From: Bacteroidales bacterium
GTDB lineage: Bacteria; Bacteroidota; Bacteroidia; Bacteroidales; UBA932
Direction: 5' to 3'
Length of the DNA: 64,000 nucleotides
Assembly: GCA_017555965.1 (NCBI GenBank)
Contig: JAFZFH010000090.1
Coordinates: 48,584 to 112,583 of the forward strand
The stretch's first letter is position 1; every line of letters starts with the position of its first letter. Below, one piece after another: positions 8,899 to 17,407 of this stretch. The notes beneath the pieces are model-generated. The model was not told where the DNA came from. It worked only from the letters and a program-made list of their open reading frames with translations, and searched no databases. The position numbers and the translations under genes were made by a program.

Positions 8899-11331
8899 TT
8901 AAACTACACGAATCTTTGCATATTTTAAGAGTAATATCTTCTCCCCATGCTCATCAAAGGCTATTTTTGCCTTCAGATCAGGAACTGCACCTGTTATCTC
9001 GAGTATGTTACCAAATCCAAACCTATTGTGCTCGATTCTTTGCCCAGCCTTAAGCTGAAGGATCGGAGTCGGCTCAAATTCTACATCTGACGTCCTCTTC
9101 GGAACGACCTGCGGCCTACGTACCGGAACAGGATCCGCCTTTCTGACCGGAGCAGACGGACGCTCCGTCTTGACTGCCCCTGAATTTCCATAGGAATATC
9201 CGCCACCTCCAAATTTCGTCTTTGCCGATGGACGCTGCCCCCAACTGCCGAAAGTGGACTCTTTAGAATCATTCTCATCTCTCTCCGCAACAAGAGGATT
9301 CATCACATATTTCGGATCGACTTCCTTCACAAAACGGCTAGGCGAATTTGACTCATGCTTGCCATTTCTAGTTCTTGTAGATGCGAACGACAACTGAAGA
9401 ACCTTCTTTGCTCGAGTCATCGCCACATAGAACAGACGACGCTCCTCTTCGATCTCACTCTCAGACGCCATGAAGCCACCGGAAGGAAAGATGTTTTCCT
9501 CCATACCGGCCACAAACACATAAGGAAACTCCAGTCCTTTTGAAGAATGGACCGTCATCAATGCAATCTTGTTAGAGCTTTCCTCATCGCTGACATCGAC
9601 AGCACTGAGCAATGACGCATTTTCAAGATAATCGCCGAGCGTCACAATCGGGAGATCCGATTCAGACAAATCCGCACCATCATTTATCTGTCCCTCAACC
9701 TGAAGATCCTCCACATATTCACCATGTTTTTCCTCAATATAGAGTTTCACACCGTTCAGAAGTTCCTCCACATTGGCAGTCCTTGACTGTCCCTCTATGC
9801 TTGTATCGCTCTTATAGAAGAGATAGAGCCCGGAATCCTTGGCGATATCCGTTGCAATACGATAGGCATCCTCCGTATTGGAACGCACACACAATTTCGC
9901 AATCACATCACAGAACTCTCTGATTTTCTTAACAGCAGCAGCCTTCAGCCCAAATTCCTCAAGACCATCAAGATATGCTGCTTTAAAAAGCGGTAGTCCA
10001 TGTTTTGAAGCAGCAGCAATAAGTGCGGACAGAGACGTATCTCCGATTCCTCTTGCCGGCTTGTTTACAATCCTCTTGAAGGACTCGTCATCATTCACAT
10101 TGACCACGAGCTTGAAATAAGCCATCATATCCTTGACCTCCGCTCTTTCGAAGAATGAATTGCCGGAATAGATCATATACGGCAGATTCCTGCGTCTGAG
10201 GGCCTCCTCAAGAGCACGGGACTGGGCATTAGTTCTGTACAAAATCGCAAAATCCTGATATTCTGCACGTTCCGATTGAATTCTTGAAAGTATCGACGAA
10301 GCAATCAAAAGAGCCTCTTCCTGCTCAGTATAAGCCTGGATAAGCTTAATTCTTTCTCCCTCCGCACCCATCGAATAACAGTTCTTCGGAATCCTTGCGG
10401 AATTTCGCTCGATAACCGAATTCGCAGCATCCACAATCACTCTTGTAGACCGGTAATTCTGCTCAAGACGGAAAATATGATGGTCAGGGTAGTCCTTCTT
10501 GAAGTTCAGGATATTTTCAATCTTGGCACCGCGGAAAGCGTAGATGGACTGAGAATCATCTCCTACCACACAAAGGTTATGATGAAACTGGCTGAGCTTC
10601 TTGAGAATAAGATACTGTGCTAAGTTCGTATCCTGATACTCATCAACCATGATATAGTCAAATCTGCCTGCAATGGACTCCATAGCCGCAGGATTATCAC
10701 GAAGCAAGACATTCATATTCAGGAGAATATCATCAAAATCCATCACACCGGCCTGCTTGCATTTCTGAGCATAAAGCTGATAGATGTCACATATTCTCGG
10801 CTTCTTTGCGGAAGCATCATTCTGAAGTACATTCGGATTTCTCCTGTACGCATCTGCAGTCACAAGGTTATTCTTGGCCATCGATATTCTCGAAAGCACA
10901 TCCTTCGGCTTATACACCTTTTCATCAAGCTGAAGTTCCTTCAGACATGCCTTTATCGCGCTGACAGAATCACCGGCATCATAGATAGTGAATGTATTCG
11001 GATAGCCCAGAGATTCTGAAAACTCACGAAGAAAACGGATGAATACGGAATGGAAGGTACCCATATAAAGCCTTCTTGCCTTCCTCTCGCCTACCATAAG
11101 CGCAATTCTCTCCTTCATTTCCGAAGCAGCCTTCTTCGTAAAGGTCAGAGCAAGGATTCTTGATGGGTCAAGTTCCTTCTGCTCAAGGATATAAGCTATC
11201 CTGCTCGTCAACACTCTCGTCTTTCCAGACCCCGCACCAGCAACTATAAGCACCGGCCCGTCCACACAACCGACAGCGGCACTCTGCTCACTGTTCAGCC
11301 CCTCTAAAATAGTACTGTTCTTATTCTCCAT
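8899..11331 (-). CDS. uvrD: UvrD/PcrA-family superfamily 1 DNA helicase
   Basis: 810 residues from ATG 11331 (MENKNSTILEGLNSEQSAAV); the longer in-frame start at 11406 would run through the promoter region. It is a 3'-5' DNA helicase used in repair and removal of proteins from DNA. Visible motifs: Q-motif region (LNSEQSAAV), Walker A (AGAGSGKTRVLTSRIAYIL), Walker B (IMVDEYQDTN), motif III (VVGDDSQSIYAFRGA), motif IV (LEQNYRST), motif V (LMTVHSSKGLEFPYVFVAG) and motif VI (VAMTRAK). The last about 60 residues (GQRIEHNRFGFGNILEITG) form the Tudor-like tail seen in PcrA. It is a single gene, divergent from nqrA. The symbol pcrA would serve equally well. Confidence 0.95.
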   Translation of the reverse strand: MENKNSTILEGLNSEQSAAVGCVDGPVLIVAGAGSGKTRVLTSRIAYILEQKELDPSRILALTFTKKAASEMKERIALMVGERKARRLYMGTFHSVFIRFLREFSESLGYPNTFTIYDAGDSVSAIKACLKELQLDEKVYKPKDVLSRISMAKNNLVTADAYRRNPNVLQNDASAKKPRICDIYQLYAQKCKQAGVMDFDDILLNMNVLLRDNPAAMESIAGRFDYIMVDEYQDTNLAQYLILKKLSQFHHNLCVVGDDSQSIYAFRGAKIENILNFKKDYPDHHIFRLEQNYRSTRVIVDAANSVIERNSARIPKNCYSMGAEGERIKLIQAYTEQEEALLIASSILSRIQSERAEYQDFAILYRTNAQSRALEEALRRRNLPYMIYSGNSFFERAEVKDMMAYFKLVVNVNDDESFKRIVNKPARGIGDTSLSALIAAASKHGLPLFKAAYLDGLEEFGLKAAAVKKIREFCDVIAKLCVRSNTEDAYRIATDIAKDSGLYLFYKSDTSIEGQSRTANVEELLNGVKLYIEEKHGEYVEDLQVEGQINDGADLSESDLPIVTLGDYLENASLLSAVDVSDEESSNKIALMTVHSSKGLEFPYVFVAGMEENIFPSGGFMASESEIEEERRLFYVAMTRAKKVLQLSFASTRTRNGKHESNSPSRFVKEVDPKYVMNPLVAERDENDSKESTFGSWGQRPSAKTKFGGGGYSYGNSGAVKTERPSAPVRKADPVPVRRPQVVPKRTSDVEFEPTPILQLKAGQRIEHNRFGFGNILEITGAVPDLKAKIAFDEHGEKILLLKYAKIRVV

Positions 11332-11352
11332 AATAGACGTTAAATAATGACG

Positions 11353-11360
11353 CAAAATTA
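11353..11360 (-). promoter_or_regulatory. -7 element of the UvrD-type helicase gene
   Basis: TAATTTTG on the minus strand, about 22 bases before ATG 11331; back to back with the nqr promoter. Confidence 0.55.
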
Positions 11361-11372
11361 CAAAAAAATTCG

Positions 11373-11380
11373 TATCTTCG
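11373..11380 (+). promoter_or_regulatory. -7 element of the nqr operon
   Basis: TATCTTCG (a TAnnTTTG variant) with nqrA starting 40 bases downstream. The -33 element is not clear. Confidence 0.5.
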
Positions 11381-11419
11381 CGGGCGCATTTTGAATCTAT
11401 ACTCAAAACAGTTTATATA

Positions 11420-12775
11420 ATGTCAAACAACATCTATTTGAAAAAGGGTCTTGACCTCCCTATCAGCGGAGTAGCGGCCCAGACCACCAAGAAGGTGATT
11501 GTTCCTGACGTTGTGGCCGTAAAACCTACCGATTTCCGTGGTCTCGTACCGAAGCTTCTGGTAAGGGAAGGTGACAAGGTCCTCGCAGGTACACCTGTAT
11601 TGGCTGACAAGATGTCTCAGAACATCCTCTTTGCTTCACCGGTAAGCGGTACAGTAGCAGAGGTTGTAAGAGGCGAAAAGAGAAAGTTGCTTGAGGTCCG
11701 CATCAAGGCGGATGAGACACAGGAGTATGTTGATTTCGGAGTAAAGAAGGTAGCTGATATGTCTGCAGAGCAGATCAAGACAGCTCTCCTCGAGTCAGGT
11801 CTCTGGCCTGCACTCACTCAGAGACCTTACGGAATCGTAGCAAACCCTGAGTCTAAGCCAAAGGCAATTTTCGTTTCAGCATTCACAACAGCTCCTCTCG
11901 CAGCTAACCTCGAGTACGCTCTTGGCGCTGATTTCGAGCACATCCAGACAGCGATCAACGCTCTCGGCAAGCTCACTGACGGAGGAGTACACCTCTCACT
12001 TAACTCAGAGAACTATTCAGGCACTCCTTTCCACAAGCTTGAGAACGTGATCCAGCACACCTTCACAGGAAAGCATCCTGCAGGTAATGTAGGAGTTCAG
12101 ATCCATCACATTTCTCCAATCCGCAAGGGTGAGACAGTATGGACAGTATCTCTCCTCATGCTCGCTGCGATCGGTAAGCTCTTCAACACAGGAAAGTACG
12201 ACGTACGCAGAAAGATTGCGGTTACCGGTCCTAAGGCGGAGAACCCTGCATACGTAGAGGGATACCCTGGTATTTCAATGAAGGAACTCAAGGACTTCTA
12301 TGCATCAGCAGAAAACCTCCGTTTCGTAAGCGGTGACGTGCTCACAGGTACAAACGTAGGAGCAGAGGGTTACCTCGGTTTCGCTGACAATCAGGTTACA
12401 ATCCTCGAGGAAGGAAACAAGTACGAGCTCTTCGGATGGGCAAAACCATTCAGAACAAGCCAGTTCAGTGCATCACGCACATACTTCTCCTGGCTTACAC
12501 CTAACAAGAAGTACGACATGGATACAAACCTCCACGGAGGTCCACGTGCATTTGTGGTAAACGACACATACGGAAAGGTTCTTCCTATGGACCTCTATCC
12601 TGTATATCTCCTCAAGGCATGTCTTGCAAACGACATCGACAAGATGGAGAAGTTCGGTATCTATGAAGTTCTCGAAGAGGACCTCGCACTTTGCGAATAT
12701 GTATGTCCGTCCAAGATCTACATCCAGCAGATCATCACTGACGGTATCGCTCTCATGTTGAAAGAAATGTGCTAA
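11420..12775 (+). CDS. nqrA: Na+-translocating NADH:quinone reductase subunit A
   Basis: 451 residues, normal length. NqrA is the cytoplasmic subunit of the Na+-NQR complex, which oxidises NADH, reduces quinone and pumps Na+ out. The N-terminus (LKKGLDLPISGVA) and the stretch KLLVREGDKVLAGTPVLADK match the barrel-sandwich part of NqrA/RnfC proteins. The middle section HHISPIRKGETVWTVSL is characteristic of NqrA. It is the first gene of a six-gene operon in the standard order A-B-C-D-E-F, and its stop lies 11 bases before nqrB. Codon choice is strongly biased (CTC for Leu, GTA for Val), as expected for an abundant respiratory complex. Confidence 0.97.
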   Translation: MSNNIYLKKGLDLPISGVAAQTTKKVIVPDVVAVKPTDFRGLVPKLLVREGDKVLAGTPVLADKMSQNILFASPVSGTVAEVVRGEKRKLLEVRIKADETQEYVDFGVKKVADMSAEQIKTALLESGLWPALTQRPYGIVANPESKPKAIFVSAFTTAPLAANLEYALGADFEHIQTAINALGKLTDGGVHLSLNSENYSGTPFHKLENVIQHTFTGKHPAGNVGVQIHHISPIRKGETVWTVSLLMLAAIGKLFNTGKYDVRRKIAVTGPKAENPAYVEGYPGISMKELKDFYASAENLRFVSGDVLTGTNVGAEGYLGFADNQVTILEEGNKYELFGWAKPFRTSQFSASRTYFSWLTPNKKYDMDTNLHGGPRAFVVNDTYGKVLPMDLYPVYLLKACLANDIDKMEKFGIYEVLEEDLALCEYVCPSKIYIQQIITDGIALMLKEMC

Positions 12776-12786
12776 AGCTCAGAATT

Positions 12787-13959
12787 ATGAACGGATTAAG
12801 AAATTTAGTAGATAAGATCAAGCCGACTTTCGAGAAAGGCGGCAAGCTCGGATTCCTTCATTCTACATTCGACGCTTTTGAGACATTCCTCTTCGTTCCT
12901 AACACTGTGACCAAGAAGGGTGCACACGTAAGGGACTGCGTCGACTTGAAGAGAGTCATGATCATGGTTGTACTTGCCCTTGTTCCTGCAATGCTTTTCG
13001 GTATCTGGAACACAGGTTATCAGCACAGCCTCGCATTCGGCCTCGACTGGGGCTTCTGGAATATCGTACTTTACGGTCTCGTAAAGGTACTTCCACTTTA
13101 TATTGTAGCATATCTCGTAGGTCTTGGAATCGAGTTCGTTTCGGCTCAGCTCCAGGGACACGAAGTTAACGAGGGTTACCTTGTTTCAGGTATGCTCATT
13201 CCTCTCATCGTCCCTGTTGACGTTCCGCTCTGGATGCTCGCTATCGCAGTTGCATTCGCAGTGATCATCGGCAAGGAGATCTTCGGTGGTACAGGTATGA
13301 ACATATGGAACCCTGCACTCCTCACACGTGCTTTCCTCTTCTTCTCTTATCCTAGCAAGATGTCAGGAGACACTGTATGGACAGGTGGTATGACACGTTA
13401 CATGGCAGAGGGTACTGCATTCCAGTGCGGTAACGGCCTTGTTGACGGCGTTTCAGGTGCAACTCCACTCGCCAACCCAACACTCGCTAACCTCGAGCCA
13501 CAGTTCATGGACATGGTACTCGGTACAGTTCCTGGTTCTGTAGGTGAGACTTCAGTGATCGCTATCCTCCTCGGTGCCGCCCTCCTTATATGGACAGGCG
13601 TAGCAAGCTGGAAGATCATGGCGTCATCTGTAGTCGGAGGTCTTGTAATCGGATACCTCGGATACGCCGTAGGCGCGACCGACCTTCCTGGTTACTATCA
13701 GCTCGTAATGGGTGGTTTCCTCTTCGGAACAGTATTCATGGCGACTGACCCTGTAACTTCAGCTCAGACAGAGTGCGGCAAGTGGATCTACGGATTCCTC
13801 GTAGGTGCTCTCGCAGTTACAGTACGTCTCTGGAACCCTGGTTACCCAGAGGGAATGATGCTTGCAATCCTTCTCATGAACACATTTGCACCACTTATCG
13901 ACCACTATGTGATCGAGGGCTCAATCAAGAGAAAGGCAAAGAAGGTAAAAATCGCTTAA
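12787..13959 (+). CDS. nqrB: Na+-NQR subunit B (covalent FMN, Na+ pathway)
   Basis: 390 residues from ATG 12787 (MNGLRNLVDKIKPTFEKGG). A GTG six codons earlier overlaps nqrA and is less likely. It is an integral membrane protein with about ten hydrophobic helices. The covalent FMN site is GVSGATPLA, with Thr226 as the expected flavin-linked residue. GGTGMNIWNPALLTRAF is a conserved family stretch. The N-terminal cytoplasmic part (about 1-55) precedes the first helix (VMIMVVLALVPAMLFG). It is flanked by nqrA (11 bases) and nqrC (12 bases). NqrB forms the Na+ path together with NqrD and NqrE. Confidence 0.97.
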   Translation: MNGLRNLVDKIKPTFEKGGKLGFLHSTFDAFETFLFVPNTVTKKGAHVRDCVDLKRVMIMVVLALVPAMLFGIWNTGYQHSLAFGLDWGFWNIVLYGLVKVLPLYIVAYLVGLGIEFVSAQLQGHEVNEGYLVSGMLIPLIVPVDVPLWMLAIAVAFAVIIGKEIFGGTGMNIWNPALLTRAFLFFSYPSKMSGDTVWTGGMTRYMAEGTAFQCGNGLVDGVSGATPLANPTLANLEPQFMDMVLGTVPGSVGETSVIAILLGAALLIWTGVASWKIMASSVVGGLVIGYLGYAVGATDLPGYYQLVMGGFLFGTVFMATDPVTSAQTECGKWIYGFLVGALAVTVRLWNPGYPEGMMLAILLMNTFAPLIDHYVIEGSIKRKAKKVKIA

Positions 13960-13971
13960 TATATATAAGGT

Positions 13972-14805
13972 ATGAATACAAACAGTAATACATATACAGT
14001 CATATATTCGATTATCCTCGTTGTGATAGTCGCTGCGGTTCTTGCCTTCGCGGCAATGTTCCTCAAGCCCACTCAGGATGCTAACGTAAAGAAGGACACT
14101 ATCGGTCAGATCCTTACTGCAGCAACTGTACAGGGCGAAGACATCCTCGCAACATATCAGCAGGAAATCGAAGCTGCTATCCTTGTGGACATCGACGGTA
14201 ACAAGGTTGGCGAGCTTGACATTACTTCATGCGAAGTATATGACAACTCTGCACTCAAGAGACAGACAATCGCCGAGGAGAAGGCTCTCCCGGTTTATAT
14301 CTTCAAGAACGGAATCACAGTTGTTCCTTGCTACGGTGCAGGTCTCTGGGGTCCCATCTGGGGTTATGTAGGTCTCGAGGGTGACCTCAAGACAATCAAG
14401 GCAGTACGCTTCGACCACAAGGGTGAGACTCCTGGTCTCGGAGCAAAGATCGCTGACGAGCCATCATTCGCTGAGGCATTCATCGGCCAGCAGGTAGGCG
14501 AAGGTGCTGTCCTCTTCGAGGTTGCAAAGCCAGCTAACAGAAAGACAGAGAAGAACGGTGTTGACGCAATTTCAGGTGCGACAATCACTTGCCAGGCTCT
14601 TGGAAAGACACTCAACCAGTGGTTCGGTTTCTATCAGAACTATTTCGCAAAGAACGCAGCATCATGTGGCCATGACTGCGCTGACTGCTCAGGTTGCGGT
14701 CATGAGGGCGAAGGCCATGCTCATAAGGGTGAAGGTCACGGCCATAAGTGCTCAGACTGTTCAGATTGCGAAGAAGTTGAATCAGATAACACAGTGGAGG
14801 AATAA
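13972..14805 (+). CDS. nqrC: Na+-NQR subunit C with a His/Cys-rich C-terminal tail
   Basis: 277 residues. One N-terminal membrane helix (about 10-30) is followed by an extracytoplasmic FMN domain. The flavinylation motif SGATIT occupies residues 201-206, so Thr206 should carry FMN. The normal NqrC fold ends near residue 225 (LNQWFGFYQNYF). The remaining about 50 residues are unusual: 7 Cys (232, 236, 239, 242, 260, 263, 266) and 6 His (234, 244, 249, 251, 256, 258) among Gly, Glu, Asp and Lys. They include two tandem heptads, GEGHAHK and GEGHGHK (14707-14748). The tail should be periplasmic and looks like a metal-binding appendage. The frame continues cleanly into nqrD, whose ATG lies 2 bases after the stop, so the tail is not a frameshift product. 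Confidence 0.95.
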   Translation: MNTNSNTYTVIYSIILVVIVAAVLAFAAMFLKPTQDANVKKDTIGQILTAATVQGEDILATYQQEIEAAILVDIDGNKVGELDITSCEVYDNSALKRQTIAEEKALPVYIFKNGITVVPCYGAGLWGPIWGYVGLEGDLKTIKAVRFDHKGETPGLGAKIADEPSFAEAFIGQQVGEGAVLFEVAKPANRKTEKNGVDAISGATITCQALGKTLNQWFGFYQNYFAKNAASCGHDCADCSGCGHEGEGHAHKGEGHGHKCSDCSDCEEVESDNTVEE

Positions 14806-14807
14806 AA

Positions 14808-15431
14808 ATGGCAAATTTTGACTTTAAGGAAACATTTTTGAATCCGATCTTCAAGGGCAACCCTATTTCTGTCCTTGTGCTCGGTATCTGCTCTTCACTT
14901 GCGGTTACAGTACAGTTGAAAGGAGCATTCGTGATGGGTCTTTCAGTTATCATCGTAACTGGACTTTCAAGCCTTATCTGCTCGCTCTTGAGAAACACTA
15001 TTCCTAACAGAATCCGTATCATCGTTCAGCTCGTTGTTGTTGCGATGATGGTAATCCTCGTGGACCAGGTGCTCAAGGCATATGCATACAGCGTAAGCAA
15101 GACCCTCTCAGTTTACATCGGTCTCATCATTACAAACTGTATCGTAATGGGACGTATCGAGGCGTTCGCACTTGGTAACAAGCCATTTGCATCACTCATC
15201 GACGGTCTTGGAAACGGTGTGGGATATGCAATGATCCTCGTTATCGTGGCTTTCTTCCGTGAGCTCCTCGGTAGCGGTACACTCTTCGGATTCCAGGTAA
15301 TCCCACAGGCAGTATACGATTTCGGATACGTTAACAACGGTCTCATGATTCTCCCTCCTATGGCGCTCATCCTCCTCGGATGCATCATCTGGGTACAGAG
15401 AACAATTCAGAAGGACCTTCAGGAAAAATAA
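14808..15431 (+). CDS. nqrD: Na+-NQR subunit D
   Basis: 207 residues, six predicted membrane helices. NqrD and NqrE are homologous, inverted-topology membrane subunits that hold an iron centre between them and help carry Na+ and electrons. Diagnostic stretches are NPIFKGNPISVLVLGICSSLAVT near the N-terminus and TNCIVMGRIEAFA, which contains the conserved Cys of the second half. It starts 2 bases after nqrC and ends 19 bases before nqrE. Confidence 0.97.
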   Translation: MANFDFKETFLNPIFKGNPISVLVLGICSSLAVTVQLKGAFVMGLSVIIVTGLSSLICSLLRNTIPNRIRIIVQLVVVAMMVILVDQVLKAYAYSVSKTLSVYIGLIITNCIVMGRIEAFALGNKPFASLIDGLGNGVGYAMILVIVAFFRELLGSGTLFGFQVIPQAVYDFGYVNNGLMILPPMALILLGCIIWVQRTIQKDLQEK

Positions 15432-15450
15432 CACTTAACCTTGAAAGAAA

Positions 15451-16068
15451 ATGGCAGATTATATTAGCTTATTTGTAAAGTCGATCTTCATCGACAATAT
15501 GATATTCGCCTACTTCCTCGGTATGTGTTCATACCTGGCGGTATCAAAGAATGTAAAGACTGCAAACGGACTCGGTATCGCAGTCATCGCAGTGCTCCTC
15601 ATCACTCTTCCTGTGAACTACCTCCTCAACGAGTATGTTCTCAAGGCTGGTGCACTTGCGTGGCTCAACCCTAAGTTCGAGTCGCTCGACCTCAGCTTCC
15701 TCAGCTTCATCATCTTCATCGCTGTCATCGCAGCAATCGTTCAGATCGTAGAGATGGTTGTAGAGAAGTTCTCGCCTGCACTTTACTCACAGCTCGGAAT
15801 CTTCCTTCCACTCATCGCCGTTAACTGTGCGATCCTCGGTGGTTCACTCTTCATGCAGGAGAAGGATTTCGTAAGCATCGGTGAGCCTGTTGTATATGCA
15901 CTCGGTTCTGGTATCGGCTGGTGGCTCGCTATCGTAGCCCTTGCTGCTATCCGTGAGAAGCTCGCATATTCACACGTACCTGCAGGACTCAAGGGTCTCG
16001 GTATCACATTCATCACTGTAGGTCTCATGGGTATCGCATTCATGACATTCATGGGTATTCAGCTTTAA
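15451..16068 (+). CDS. nqrE: Na+-NQR subunit E
   Basis: 205 residues with six membrane helices. The N-terminus ([28 protein letters not shown]) and [17 protein letters not shown] are characteristic of NqrE and include the conserved Cys residues (in MCSY and NCAI) expected to ligate the iron centre shared with NqrD. It is followed after 16 bases by nqrF. It belongs to the same operon and complex as the other nqr genes; the short gaps argue for one transcript. Confidence 0.97.
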   Translation: MADYISLFVKSIFIDNMIFAYFLGMCSYLAVSKNVKTANGLGIAVIAVLLITLPVNYLLNEYVLKAGALAWLNPKFESLDLSFLSFIIFIAVIAAIVQIVEMVVEKFSPALYSQLGIFLPLIAVNCAILGGSLFMQEKDFVSIGEPVVYALGSGIGWWLAIVALAAIREKLAYSHVPAGLKGLGITFITVGLMGIAFMTFMGIQL

Positions 16069-16071
16069 AAA

Positions 16072-16077
16072 AGGAGG
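16072..16077 (+). promoter_or_regulatory. Strong Shine-Dalgarno sequence before nqrF
   Basis: AGGAGG lies 7 bases before the nqrF ATG. This is noteworthy because most genes in this window have no such motif, as is usual for Bacteroidota. Confidence 0.7.
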
Positions 16078-16084
16078 ATAAGTT

Positions 16085-17347
16085 ATGCTTAAGACAACAA
16101 TTATTCTTGCTGTGATCGTCTTCGTGATCGTCACACTCATCCTGGTTGCGCTTCTCCTCTTCATCAAGACGAAGTTGACACCTTCAGGAACTGTAAAGAT
16201 CAATATCAACGAGGGAAGTAAGATCGTGGAGGTGACTCCTGGCGGCAATCTTCTCTCAACACTCGCAGAACAGAAGATTTTCCTCCCATCAGCTTGTGGT
16301 GGTAAGGGTGCTTGCGGACAGTGCAAGTGCCGTGTAACTGAAGGTGGTGGAGAGATCCTCCCTACTGAGGTAGGTTTCTTCAACCGTAAGCAGATCGCTG
16401 CTAAGTGGCGTCTCGGTTGCCAGGTTAAGATCAAGGAGGATATGTCTATCGAGGTACCTGCTTCAGCACTCAGCGTGAAGAAGTGGGAATGCGAGGTCGT
16501 TTCAAACCACAACGTTGCAACCTTCATCAAGGAGTTCGTAGTAAAGCTTCCTGAGGGAGAGCACCTTAACTTCCAGTCTGGTGGATACATCCAGATCGAC
16601 GTACCTGCTGTAACAGTAGATTACAAGGACATCGATGTAGATGAGCAGTACCAGGAGGATTGGGAGAAGATGGGTCTCAGAACACTCAAGATGGTCAACC
16701 CTACTCCAACAGTACGTGCTTATTCAATGGCTTGCTACCCTGCAGAGGGCGACATCATCAAGCTCAACGTACGTATCGCAACTCCTCCATTCGACAGAGC
16801 TGCAGGCAAGTGGGTTGATGTAAATCCAGGTATCTGTTCTTCATACATCTACTCTCTCAAGCCAGGCGACAAGATCACAATGTCAGGTCCTTACGGTGAG
16901 TTCTTCCTTCCAAAGGATCTCTCAGCAGATCAGGAGCTTATCTTCGTCGGTGGTGGTGCAGGCATGGCGCCTATGCGTAGCCACATCATGCATCTCTTCC
17001 ACACAGAGAAGACTAACCGCAAGGTTAACTTCTTCTACGGCGCACGTGCACTCAAGGAGGCATTCTACCTTGATGACTATCATGCAATCGAGAAGGAGTT
17101 CCCTAACTTCAAGTTCAACCTTGCACTTGACAGACCGGATCCAGAGGCAGATGCAGCTGGCGTACCATATGTTGCAGGTTTCGTACACAACGTGATGTTC
17201 GAGACTTACCTCAAGCAGCATGAGGCACCAGAGGATTGTCTCTACCTCATGTGTGGACCTCCTATGATGGTCGGCGCGGTTGTAAACCTCCTCGACTCAC
17301 TCGGAGTACCACCAGAGAACATTCTCTATGATAACTTCGGTGCATAA
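16085..17347 (+). CDS. nqrF: Na+-NQR subunit F (NADH dehydrogenase, FAD and 2Fe-2S)
   Basis: 420 residues. One N-terminal membrane helix (about 5-27) is followed by a ferredoxin domain with cluster ligands Cys71, Cys77, Cys80 and Cys112 (SACGGKGACGQCKC...LGCQ). Then come an FAD-binding reductase domain (RAYSMACYP) and an NADH-binding domain (GGGAGMAPMRSH, FYGAR, YLMCGPPMM, LYDNFGA). It takes hydride from NADH and passes electrons into the complex. It is the last gene of the operon and is followed by a clear terminator. Confidence 0.97.
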   Translation: MLKTTIILAVIVFVIVTLILVALLLFIKTKLTPSGTVKININEGSKIVEVTPGGNLLSTLAEQKIFLPSACGGKGACGQCKCRVTEGGGEILPTEVGFFNRKQIAAKWRLGCQVKIKEDMSIEVPASALSVKKWECEVVSNHNVATFIKEFVVKLPEGEHLNFQSGGYIQIDVPAVTVDYKDIDVDEQYQEDWEKMGLRTLKMVNPTPTVRAYSMACYPAEGDIIKLNVRIATPPFDRAAGKWVDVNPGICSSYIYSLKPGDKITMSGPYGEFFLPKDLSADQELIFVGGGAGMAPMRSHIMHLFHTEKTNRKVNFFYGARALKEAFYLDDYHAIEKEFPNFKFNLALDRPDPEADAAGVPYVAGFVHNVMFETYLKQHEAPEDCLYLMCGPPMMVGAVVNLLDSLGVPPENILYDNFGA

Positions 17348-17356
17348 ATATAAAAG

Positions 17357-17384
17357 AGAGACTGGCTCATCCGAGTCAGTCTCT
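17357..17384 (+). terminator. Terminator of the nqr operon
   Basis: AGAGACTG (17357-17364) pairs with CAGTCTCT (17377-17384), extended inward by four pairs including one G-T, around the loop ATCC. It lies 10 bases after the nqrF stop and may also serve the convergent envelope operon. Confidence 0.8.
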
Positions 17385-17407
17385 AATCTTTAATATGACA
17401 TCGACTA

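Noticed and set aside
11332-11406. 25-codon extension of the UvrD-type helicase
   Set aside because: It would include the -7 element; MENKN at 11331 precedes the conserved Q-motif.
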